Shown here: positions 1-5,288 of the stretch, piece by piece | Position numbering within the stretch: the first letter of the stretch is position 1 | How the letters are laid out: the number at the start of each line of letters is the position of its first letter | Assembly: GCA_004294195.1 (NCBI GenBank) | Contig: REAQ01000038.1 | Location: forward strand, 1 to 5,960 | DNA: 5,960 bases | Reading direction: 5' to 3' | From: Sphingobacteriales bacterium | GTDB taxonomy: Bacteria; Bacteroidota; Bacteroidia; Chitinophagales; Chitinophagaceae | The notes under the pieces: generated by a model | Database searches by the model: none | The model's input: only the letters and a program-made list of their open reading frames with translations | Told to the model about the DNA's origin: nothing | Made by a program: the position numbers and the translations under genes

Positions 1-1
1 G

Positions 2-208
2 AATGCGATTGATGTTGATTTTGATTTCCTCACTGTAGTAGACAGGCCGGAAAGACCCCTTTTGCTCATTAATTATGATCCCGAGACAAAAATTCTATAC
101 ATTCCAATTGTTCATGATAATGGTTTAGTCACCAATAGATTCATCCTCTACAAATACAATGGCGAGCATTTTGAGTATATACTAACTCAACGGAATCCGA
201 GAAAGTAA
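2..208 (+). CDS. C-terminal part of an unrecognised protein (5' end outside window)
   Basis: An open frame enters from the left edge (first full codon at position 2) and runs 68 codons to a TAA at 206-208. The other two forward frames are stopped within the first 40 bases. The visible part reads as a compact soluble segment with alternating hydrophobic and charged residues, including VVDRPERPLLLINYDPETK and a tail ending YNGEHFEYILTQRNPRK, which suggests beta strands of a domain end. No membrane helix or catalytic motif is visible. The ending resembles C-termini of uncharacterised Bacteroidota proteins, but I cannot name a family. It converges with the leftward gene at 439-858. The reading frame is well supported; the function is unknown. 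Confidence 0.72.
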   Translation, partial: NAIDVDFDFLTVVDRPERPLLLINYDPETKILYIPIVHDNGLVTNRFILYKYNGEHFEYILTQRNPRK

Positions 209-218
209 GGATTGAAAA

Positions 219-260
219 TAGCCGAAAACTTGCCGGTAATGTAGTTCGATCATTCGGCTA
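219..260 (-). terminator. Possible terminator-like stem-loop in the convergent region
   Basis: TAGCCGAA (219-226) and TTCGGCTA (253-260) form a perfect 8-bp stem with a 26-nt loop. Read leftward, the stem is followed by TTTTCAATCC, a short U-rich tail, so it could end transcripts of the leftward gene at 439-858. On the plus strand it is followed by A residues and would be a poor intrinsic terminator. The large loop makes this a weak candidate. Confidence 0.3.
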
Positions 261-308
261 AAAATAAAGAAGGAGTTTGGTTAGGTCTGCCATTCTACAA
301 ACGCAACT

Positions 309-332
309 CCATTGCCTTGCGTCACGCAATGG
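309..332. other. Nested inverted repeats, alternative hairpins
   Basis: CCATTGC (309-315) pairs with GCAATGG (326-332), leaving a 10-nt loop. Inside it, TTGCG (317-321) pairs with CGCAA (325-329) around TCA. The two folds share bases 326-329 and exclude each other. GGAGTT (272-277) can also pair with AACTCC (305-310). No U-tract follows, so I record structure only. The remainder of 209-438 shows no gene. Confidence 0.35.
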
Positions 333-379
333 TTCATCATGAGCGATAAGCCCAGTCAGTTGGAAATTGCTGAAAATAC

Positions 380-438
380 TGCGACCTGCGACCTGAATCA
401 TTGCCGCATTTCCGCACTACCAAATTGCTACATTGAAT
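380..438. repeat. Short tandem repeats: heptad TGCGACC x2, then octamer array
   Basis: TGCGACC occurs twice in tandem at 380-393. From 399 to 438 follow five degenerate 8-bp units: CATTGCCG, CATTTCCG, CACTACCA, AATTGCTA, CATTGAAT. The array ends on the base next to the stop codon (439-441) of the leftward gene at 439-858. Positions 403-434 match the reverse complement of 5215-5246 at 27 of 32 bases, so this is a dispersed family present twice here in opposite orientation. From memory, similar intergenic arrays are frequent in Bacteroidota genomes; their role is not known to me. Confidence 0.65.
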
Positions 439-858
439 TTACGCTTCGGCCAATTCCTCAAGGGGAACCCGGATACCTTGCTTGGAAAACCTTACCGCCG
501 TCCACACATGATCCAGCTGGGTTTCCAGTACAGACTCGAAGCCTTTGCTTTTCAGGCAGGCCCAAGTGCACTGGCGGTTGAGGTCACTGACTATTTTTGA
601 AGTGGCTTTGGGATAGGCTATCCAGAGTTTGCCTTCGTCATGCATGGCGGGAAGTACATCCTGCATGATAGAGCCGAGTTGATTCTGGTTCACGGCGAAT
701 ACCAGGGCAAAATCAATACGTCTTGATTTCAACAGCGGGGTAACGCTCTTGGAAAAAGTAACCTTGACAAATTGTTTCTCAATTGAGGAGGGTAAACCCT
801 GAATCAGTAGATTCTTCTCATCATTGAGTTGAAGTTTTTCAAAGACAGATTGAGTCAT
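439..858 (-). CDS. Conserved hypothetical protein, 139 aa (possibly DUF3052-like)
   Basis: The 139-residue protein has no signal peptide or membrane helix and is probably cytoplasmic. Its most distinctive segment is KLWIAYPKATSK (about residues 77-88), followed by SDLNRQCTW (91-99) and LDHVWTAVRFS near 115-125. An IDFALVFAV strand lies at 48-56. This order (strand, 'G-K-L-W-I-x-Y-P-K', 'D-L-N-R', 'W-x-A-x-R-F') is one I associate with a widespread family of small uncharacterised Bacteroidota proteins. It resembles the DUF3052 fold, where a 'W-x-x-x-P-K' segment follows a Rossmann-like strand, but I could not check that assignment and no activity is established. The ATG at 858 gives a normal hydrophilic start and lies about 28 bases downstream of a good -7 box, so I keep it. 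Upstream plsY ends 89 bases away; the intervening promoter suggests independent transcription. Confidence 0.85.
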   Translation of the reverse strand: MTQSVFEKLQLNDEKNLLIQGLPSSIEKQFVKVTFSKSVTPLLKSRRIDFALVFAVNQNQLGSIMQDVLPAMHDEGKLWIAYPKATSKIVSDLNRQCTWACLKSKGFESVLETQLDHVWTAVRFSKQGIRVPLEELAEA

Positions 859-885
859 GCTTCAACAATTTTAAGAGTGAGAGTG

Positions 886-916
886 CAAAATTAGTTAACT
901 AAACGTTAATAAACAA
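886..916 (-). promoter_or_regulatory. Bacteroidota-type promoter for the 439-858 gene
   Basis: Read leftward, TTG (916-914) is followed after 20 bases by TAATTTTG (893-886), an exact match to the Bacteroidota -7 consensus TAnnTTTG at near-normal spacing to a -33 TTG. Transcription would begin roughly at 880, giving a leader of about 20 bases before the ATG at 858. The site lies in the gap after plsY. Confidence 0.6.
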
Positions 917-947
917 GTAAAAGCCGGTTAATCAAGGGTGGAGCAGA

Positions 948-1592
948 TTAGTGCCTGAAGCGCCTGCGGTCGCGGTATTTCAGGATAGGAGCCTTGCTTT
1001 CGCTGCCCCTGAGTAATCTGGTAATGTTCTTCTGGTGGGTGAGGATAACGAGTAAGGCTACGGCGATGGCAAAGACCCTGTAGGTTTCATTGTCCACGTT
1101 AAAAATGACGAGGATGAATATTGGAAAGGCAAGGCTTGCCAGGATTGAACTCAGTGATACAAAGCGGGTTAGGAAAAGCACCATCAGGAAAACGCCAACG
1201 CTACCAAGGGCAGACCAGGGCGAAATGCCAAGCACCAGACCGAAGAGGGTGGCAACACCCTTTCCGCCACGGAACTCAGCAAAGATCGGATAGATATGGC
1301 CCACAACAGCGGCGAGGCCCAGGCCAATTTGAAAATTGGTGCGGGCAAAATCATTGTCTACATAATACGGTAAAAGGAAGGCCAGTTTAACGGCGAGAAG
1401 ACCTTTCAGCATGTCTATCAACATCACAAAGGAACCCCATTTAGAGCCGAGCACGCGAAAGGTATTGGTTGCACCGGCGTTACCACTGCCATAGTCGCGG
1501 ATGTCGATCTGAAATTTAGATCTGCTCACCCAAACGGCGGTGGGAATGGATCCCAATAAATATGCTAGTATTACAAGAGCCAGTTCGTTCAT
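948..1592 (-). CDS. plsY: Glycerol-3-phosphate acyltransferase PlsY
   Basis: PlsY is the membrane enzyme that moves an acyl group from acyl-phosphate (made by PlsX) to the 1-position of glycerol-3-phosphate, giving lysophosphatidate, the first step of phospholipid synthesis in most bacteria. All three family motifs are present: GSGNAGATN at 35-43 with the conserved serine at 36; FRGGKGVAT at 107-115, the glycine-rich glycerol-3-phosphate/phosphate loop, preceded by H99; and THQKNITRLLRGSE at 185-198 with H186, N189 and E198. Hydrophobic segments near 3-20, 52-75, 88-105, 115-142 and 148-185 fit the usual five-helix topology. At 214 residues it is of normal length, with a basic tail (YRDRRRFRH). 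The ATG at 1592 places the first helix directly at the N-terminus, as in the family, and follows a -7 box. prmA ends 80 bases upstream. Confidence 0.96.
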   Translation of the reverse strand: MNELALVILAYLLGSIPTAVWVSRSKFQIDIRDYGSGNAGATNTFRVLGSKWGSFVMLIDMLKGLLAVKLAFLLPYYVDNDFARTNFQIGLGLAAVVGHIYPIFAEFRGGKGVATLFGLVLGISPWSALGSVGVFLMVLFLTRFVSLSSILASLAFPIFILVIFNVDNETYRVFAIAVALLVILTHQKNITRLLRGSESKAPILKYRDRRRFRH

Positions 1593-1612
1593 CTAGATAT
1601 TCAAGGTTGCTA

Positions 1613-1620
1613 CAAAGGTA
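1613..1620 (-). promoter_or_regulatory. Promoter -7 box upstream of plsY
   Basis: Read leftward, TACCTTTG (1620-1613) matches the Bacteroidota -7 consensus TAnnTTTG exactly and lies 20 bases before the plsY ATG. No good -33 TTG is present at the usual distance; the nearest candidate is TTCG at 1646-1643 with a 22-base gap. plsY therefore probably has its own start site with a short leader, even though prmA lies just upstream on the same strand. Confidence 0.5.
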
Positions 1621-1652
1621 TTCAATATTAAGGAATTATTACCGAACCACAA

Positions 1653-1680
1653 TAGCTATTAGCAAATAGCTATTAGCTAT
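1653..1680. repeat. Heptad array TAGCTAT, copy 1 (overlaps prmA stop)
   Basis: Four 7-bp units in a row: TAGCTAT, TAGCAAA, TAGCTAT, TAGCTAT. The last units run into the coding end of prmA: its final serine codon and TAA stop (1678-1673) are made of repeat sequence. With two flanking bases (1651-1680) the block is 27 of 30 identical to 2501-2530 on the other side of prmA, in the same orientation. Confidence 0.75.
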
Positions 1681-2491
1681 TTAAGAACGTAATAGCGAGC
1701 CAATTATTCTGTTCAGACACCAATTTGGGTTCGCCTAATAATGTTACATATGCGGTCTTAATGTCCTGTAAATCACCGCTTAAGACCCCGCTGAGGGCAA
1801 GTACGCCCTTAGGAGCCAGGGACTTATATATATCATTTACGCAGGCCAGGAGCACGTGTTTGTTAATATTGGCGAGCACCACATCATATTGTTCTCCGGC
1901 CGGAATTTGGTCCGCCAGGCGCACCTCTACCTTTTGGCTTCGGTTCTGCTCCAGGTTCTCTTGGGTATTTTCAATACTCCAGTTGTCATTGTCGATGGCA
2001 AGGATCTCATCGGCCCCCATCTTTTCCGCCAGGATAGCCAGGACGCCGGTGCCGGTACCGAAATCCAGCACTTTCTTTCCCTGCAGGTCCATGCTGCCCA
2101 TCGCTTTCATCATAAGCCAGGTAGTGGCATGATGCCCCGTCCCGAAGCTCATCTTGGGCGTGATCACAATCTCGTATTTGGGTCCCTGAATTGGCGCGTG
2201 GAAATGTGCACGCACCGCCACGAGATCTTCTACCACTACGGGCGAAAAAGAAGACTCCCACTCTTCGTTCCAGTTCTTCTCCTGGATCGTATTCACGCGA
2301 TATTCAAATACCTTTTCTTCTGCCAGCGCGTCAAGCGCAACACCATTGAATTCCTCATTGCTGATGTAGGCCTTGAGTTGTTTGGTATCTTCTTCAAAAC
2401 CATCAAAACCCAATACTGCCAGCTCTGCCAGCAAGATTTCTCTTTTGGTGGCGTCAGTCTGGGAGATGATGACCTCTTTGTAAAATTTCAT
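1673..2491 (-). CDS. prmA: Ribosomal protein L11 methyltransferase PrmA
   Basis: PrmA is an S-adenosylmethionine-dependent methyltransferase that trimethylates lysines and the N-terminus of ribosomal protein L11. From the chosen start the protein has 272 residues, usual for Bacteroidota. The N-terminal substrate-recognition part covers about 1-80 and ends in NWNEEWESSFSPV (73-85). The catalytic domain follows: SFGTGHHATT at 115-124 (the PrmA F-G-T-G-x-H-x-T-T motif), the SAM-binding loop LDFGTGTGVLAI at 142-153, an acidic DND at 167-169, and ANIN at 207-210. I use the ATG at 2491 (MKFYKEVII): the frame stays open to an ATG at 2536, but those extra 15 codons only translate the heptad repeat and give an unlikely hydrophobic leader. 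A hairpin ends about 10 bases before the ATG. No clear TAnnTTTG box precedes it, so it may depend on transcription from pnp. Confidence 0.95.
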   Translation of the reverse strand: MKFYKEVIISQTDATKREILLAELAVLGFDGFEEDTKQLKAYISNEEFNGVALDALAEEKVFEYRVNTIQEKNWNEEWESSFSPVVVEDLVAVRAHFHAPIQGPKYEIVITPKMSFGTGHHATTWLMMKAMGSMDLQGKKVLDFGTGTGVLAILAEKMGADEILAIDNDNWSIENTQENLEQNRSQKVEVRLADQIPAGEQYDVVLANINKHVLLACVNDIYKSLAPKGVLALSGVLSGDLQDIKTAYVTLLGEPKLVSEQNNWLAITFLNS

Positions 2492-2501
2492 AGAAATAAA
2501 A

Positions 2502-2530
2502 ATAGCTATTAGCAAGTTGCTAATAGCTAT
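2502..2530 (-). terminator. Perfect palindrome (heptad array, copy 2) before prmA; terminator- or attenuator-like
   Basis: Bases 2502-2515 and 2517-2530 are a perfect 14-bp inverted repeat around one central base. The block is also four heptads (TAGCTAT, TAGCAAG, TTGCTAA, TAGCTAT; 2503-2530). Read leftward the stem is followed by TTTTTATTTCT and then the prmA ATG, so a stem with a U-rich tail sits directly in front of the gene. It could terminate pnp transcripts, attenuate prmA, or restrict its translation start. The stem is AT-rich and may be weak; a repeat without function is also possible. Confidence 0.45.
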
Positions 2531-2532
2531 CT

Positions 2533-2567
2533 CCAATTGTTATTTGTCAATTGCCAATTGTCAATTT
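2533..2567. repeat. Heptad array CCAATTG (overlaps pnp stop)
   Basis: Five 7-bp units: CCAATTG, TTATTTG, TCAATTG, CCAATTG, TCAATTT. The core CAATTG is self-complementary. The last unit contains the pnp stop codon (TGA, 2563-2561). It lies two bases from the TAGCTAT array at 2503-2530, so the whole pnp-prmA gap is built almost entirely from two kinds of heptad repeat. Confidence 0.7.
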
Positions 2568-4780
2568 CTGTTGTCCCGTCTTGGAGGTCGCCTGTCATCT
2601 CCTCCTTCTCTTCTCTGCGGACGCTCAAACCTTTCGCCTTCAGGGCGCTCAGGCCTTTCCACATATCCTTCAGGTTTGGGCATCAGCACTTTTCTGCTGA
2701 GCTTGAACTTGCCAGTCTTAGGATCCAGACCGATGAGTTTTACTTTCACCACATCGCCTTCAGACAGCACACCATCGAGGGTTTCCAAACGCTTCCAGCT
2801 TACTTCACTGATGTGGAGCAAACCTTGCTTGCCGGGAAGGAATTCCACGAAAGCACCATAAGGCATGATCGATTTCACTTTTGCCTCGTACTCACCACCT
2901 ACTTCAGGAACAGACACAATGCCTTTCACCCACTCAACCGCTTTCATCAGGCCTTCTTTGTCTTTACTGAAGATGCTCACTTCACCAAAGTTGCCAACCT
3001 CTTCCAGGTTGATGGTGGTTCCTGTTTCACGCTGGATCTCCTGGATGATCTTACCACCCGGGCCGATCACTGCACCGATGAATTCTTTCTCGATAAAGAG
3101 TTTCTCCATCCTTGGTGCATGTTGCTTCACCTCTTCGCGGGCTGCAGGGATACACTCATACATAGCATCAAGGATATGCAACCTACCGCGACGCGCCTGG
3201 TCAAGCGCTTCACGCATGGTTTGCATGCTGAGACCATCTACTTTGATGTCCATCTGAACACCACAGATACCATCGCGGGTACCGGTAACTTTAAAGTCCA
3301 TATCACCCAGGTGATCTTCATCGCCAAGGATGTCAGACAGGATCGCGTATTTACCATCGCCACGGGTTACAAGACCCATTGCAATACCACTTACGTGCTT
3401 AGGAACAGGAACACCCGCATCCATCAGCGCCAGTGAACCTGCGCAAACCGTTGCCATGGAAGAAGAACCGTTTGATTCCAGAATATCACTCACCACACGC
3501 ACCGTGTAGGGGTAATCGTTACCCGGCATCATCTGCTTCAGGGAACGTTGAGCCAGTGCACCGTGACCTACTTCACGCCTGCCGGGACCACGCAAAAACT
3601 TGATCTCGCCGGTAGAGAATGGAGGGAAATTATAATGCAGGATGAACTTACTGTATTCAGATACTGCAGCACTTTCAATCAATAGCTCATCTAAAGGCGT
3701 ACCTAAGGTAACTGTTGTAAGTGATTGTGTTTCACCGCGTGTGAAGAGTGCGGCACCGTGGGGAGAAGGAAGGATATCTACTTCCATATTAAGCTGGCGA
3801 ACCTGGTCTAACTGACGACCATCAAGCCTGATCTTTTCATCGATCATCATATCACGCACCACTTCCCATTTCAGGTCTTCGTAGTATTTGCCGGCGAGTT
3901 TCTTATCGGCATCAGTGATCTCTTCGCCTAAAGAAGCGATGAGTTCATCTTTGATTTGTTTGTAAGCATCACTGCGCTCATTCTTTGAAGAACCTTTGCG
4001 GGAAACTTCATATACACGCTGTTTCGCAAAAGTGATGACCTTGTTATTCAGTTCTTCATTCACTACCGGCTTCGTATAGTCGCGCTTGCCCGTAACGCCA
4101 ACCTTATCCCGCAGTTCTTTCTGCGCGTTGATCTGGATGCGGATGGCATCGTGTGCCACTTGCAACATTTTAACGAGGTCCTCTTCTGCACATTCTTTGG
4201 ATTCACCTTCCACCATCATGAGGTTTTTCTCTGTGGCGGCGATGATATAATTCATGTCAGACTCAGCCATCTGTGAGCGCGTAGGGTTGATGACAAATTC
4301 ACCATTGACGCGGCCAACCCTTACTTCAGAGATGATCTCTTTAATGGGCACGTCAGAAACGGCCAGGGCTGCAGAGGCTGCGAGGCAGGCCAGGGAATCC
4401 GGCATCACTTCAGAATCAGAAGAGATGAGGGTTACGATCACCTGAACTTCGCAAAAATAATCTTCCGGGAACAGGGGCCTGAGGGCCCTATCAATCAATC
4501 GACTGATCAAAATTTCATAATCGCTCAGCCTTCCTTCCCTTTTGAAAAAAGATCCGGGGATACGGCCGGCAGAAGCGAATTTCTCCATGTAGTCAACGCT
4601 AAGCGGGAAAAACTCCTGACCTTCTTTGGCATCTGTATTGGCACAGACAGTTGCGAGCAGTACACAGTTACCCTGCGTTACTGTTACGGAACCATCTGCC
4701 TGGCGTGCAAGTCGTCCAGTTTCCAAACTGATCTTCTGTCCATTAAGATCGATGATGGAACTGATGGGTTGTGATAACAT
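2561..4780 (-). CDS. pnp: Polyribonucleotide nucleotidyltransferase (PNPase)
   Basis: PNPase degrades RNA 3' to 5' by phosphorolysis, releasing nucleoside diphosphates, and can run in reverse to add tails; it works as a ring-shaped trimer in the cytoplasm. All domains are present in 739 residues: first RNase PH-like domain (about 10-145) with the RNA-gripping PGSFFKREGR at 75-84; helical linker (about 150-310); second RNase PH-like domain (about 320-550) with the phosphate-site region GRREVGHGALAQRSL at 400-414 and the metal-binding stretch LSDILGDEDHLGDMDFK at 481-497, where D487 and D493 correspond to the E. coli catalytic aspartates; KH domain (about 555-620) with GPGGK at 573-577; S1 domain (about 628-697); then a 33-residue Arg/Pro/Glu/Gly-rich tail (707-739). 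The ATG at 4780 gives the standard N-terminus. It lies 75 bases after rpsO with a strong stem-loop between; no separate promoter box is evident, so it is probably co-transcribed with rpsO. Confidence 0.98.
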   Translation of the reverse strand: MLSQPISSIIDLNGQKISLETGRLARQADGSVTVTQGNCVLLATVCANTDAKEGQEFFPLSVDYMEKFASAGRIPGSFFKREGRLSDYEILISRLIDRALRPLFPEDYFCEVQVIVTLISSDSEVMPDSLACLAASAALAVSDVPIKEIISEVRVGRVNGEFVINPTRSQMAESDMNYIIAATEKNLMMVEGESKECAEEDLVKMLQVAHDAIRIQINAQKELRDKVGVTGKRDYTKPVVNEELNNKVITFAKQRVYEVSRKGSSKNERSDAYKQIKDELIASLGEEITDADKKLAGKYYEDLKWEVVRDMMIDEKIRLDGRQLDQVRQLNMEVDILPSPHGAALFTRGETQSLTTVTLGTPLDELLIESAAVSEYSKFILHYNFPPFSTGEIKFLRGPGRREVGHGALAQRSLKQMMPGNDYPYTVRVVSDILESNGSSSMATVCAGSLALMDAGVPVPKHVSGIAMGLVTRGDGKYAILSDILGDEDHLGDMDFKVTGTRDGICGVQMDIKVDGLSMQTMREALDQARRGRLHILDAMYECIPAAREEVKQHAPRMEKLFIEKEFIGAVIGPGGKIIQEIQRETGTTINLEEVGNFGEVSIFSKDKEGLMKAVEWVKGIVSVPEVGGEYEAKVKSIMPYGAFVEFLPGKQGLLHISEVSWKRLETLDGVLSEGDVVKVKLIGLDPKTGKFKLSRKVLMPKPEGYVERPERPEGERFERPQRREGGDDRRPPRRDNRN

Positions 4781-4811
4781 AATTAGATATTAAATAGAGA
4801 GGGCAATAAAT

Positions 4812-4842
4812 GACTATTCCCAACAAGGTGTTGGGAATAGTC
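4812..4842 (-). terminator. Perfect 14-bp stem-loop between rpsO and pnp (partial terminator or processing site)
   Basis: GACTATTCCCAACA (4812-4825) pairs perfectly with TGTTGGGAATAGTC (4829-4842) around the loop AGG. On the leftward transcript the stem is followed by ATTTATTGCCC, a poor U-tract, so it may terminate only part of the transcripts. It begins 14 bases after the rpsO stop and ends 32 bases before the pnp start. In E. coli the same interval holds a terminator and an RNase III-cut hairpin through which PNPase limits its own synthesis; a similar role here is inference from position. Confidence 0.6.
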
Positions 4843-4855
4843 TGAGTATGTTGTG

Positions 4856-5128
4856 TTATTTCCTTAAACCTAGTTTCTCAATCAGGGCGCGATATCCCAT
4901 GAGGTTTGTTTTACTCAGGTAAGTGAGAAGCGTTTTACGCTTTCCAACAGATTTCATCAGTCCACGGTGTGTAGAAAAATCTTTCTTATTTTGCTGAAGA
5001 TGGGAAGAGATATGATTGATCCTTTCCGTTAATAATGCGATTTGGGCTTCGATTGAACCGGTGTTTTTTTCATTTCCACCGAATTCACTAAAAATTCTTG
5101 CCTTTTTTTCTGAAGTTAAAGCTGACAT
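4856..5128 (-). CDS. rpsO: Small ribosomal subunit protein S15
   Basis: S15 binds 16S rRNA early in assembly of the 30S subunit and takes part in a bridge to the 50S subunit. The 90-residue product is of standard length (usually 89) and matches throughout: GSIEAQIALLTERINHISSHL at about 24-44, the helix that starts contact with the rRNA junction; KKDFSTHRGLMKSVGKRK at 48-65 with the invariant H-x-G-L and G-K-R motifs; and the C-terminal YLSKTNLMGYRALIEKLGLRK. The ATG at 5128 gives the normal Met-Ser start and lies after an A-rich stretch (eight A residues on the coding strand about 12 bases upstream), typical of Bacteroidota start regions that lack a Shine-Dalgarno sequence. It is followed by pnp, the widely conserved order. 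Confidence 0.98.
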   Translation of the reverse strand: MSALTSEKKARIFSEFGGNEKNTGSIEAQIALLTERINHISSHLQQNKKDFSTHRGLMKSVGKRKTLLTYLSKTNLMGYRALIEKLGLRK

Positions 5129-5151
5129 CTCAATGTTTTTTTTGTTGCATC

Positions 5152-5211
5152 CAAAGTTTACCTACTATAAATAGTCTGCGAAGGTAGGGATTTTTGGCCT
5201 AAAAGGCCAAA
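5152..5211 (-). promoter_or_regulatory. Candidate promoter region of rpsO (two possible -7 boxes)
   Basis: Two arrangements are visible leftward. First, TTTG (5211-5208), 21 bases, then TACCTTCG (5186-5179), one mismatch from TAnnTTTG; start near 5172 and a leader of about 45 bases. Second, TTCG (5182-5179), 19 bases, then AAACTTTG (5159-5152), also one mismatch, closer to the ATG. The first has the better -33 element. Only one may be used. Confidence 0.45.
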
Positions 5212-5214
5212 AAT
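5190..5214. other. Perfect 11-bp inverted repeat overlapping the rpsO promoter region
   Basis: ATTTTTGGCCT (5190-5200) and AGGCCAAAAAT (5204-5214) pair perfectly around AAA. In both directions the stem ends in A residues rather than U, so it is not a normal intrinsic terminator. The candidate -33 TTTG of rpsO lies inside the right arm, so the palindrome could be an operator for a dimeric regulator or simply an intergenic hairpin. Confidence 0.5.
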
Positions 5215-5254
5215 AATGTGGCAATTTGGGAATGCGGCAGTGCGGCAATTTAGC
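5215..5254. repeat. Octamer repeat array, second copy of the 399-438 family
   Basis: Five 8-bp units follow directly after the 5190-5214 hairpin: AATGTGGC, AATTTGGG, AATGCGGC, AGTGCGGC, AATTTAGC. The reverse complement of 5215-5246 matches 403-434 at 27 of 32 bases. It lies 34 bases past the stop codon of the leftward membrane-protein gene, consistent with the other arrays, which also sit at 3' ends of genes. Confidence 0.65.
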
Positions 5255-5288
5255 GGCATCCCGCTTCTGCGCGCTGCAGTCCACCCTC

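Noticed and set aside
312..581. Plus-strand open frame of 89 codons across the convergent region
   Set aside because: Half of it is repeat sequence and half lies antisense to the 439-858 gene; no start signals and no protein-like pattern.
2492..2536. In-frame upstream ATG that would add 15 residues to PrmA
   Set aside because: The extra residues only translate the heptad repeat and form a short hydrophobic leader unlike any PrmA; the start at 2491 gives the normal family length.
1653..2567. CRISPR array suggested by regular short repeats
   Set aside because: Units are 7 bp and contiguous with no unique spacers, and no cas genes are present.
2537..3436. Long open frame of 299 codons on the plus strand opposite pnp
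   Set aside because: It lies wholly antisense to a complete, motif-verified PNPase and its translation has no family-like features; it is a frame shadow. The same holds for 1856-2512 opposite prmA.
5190..5214. Intrinsic terminator
   Set aside because: The stem is perfect, but both strands end in A residues after the GC core, not in a U-tract.
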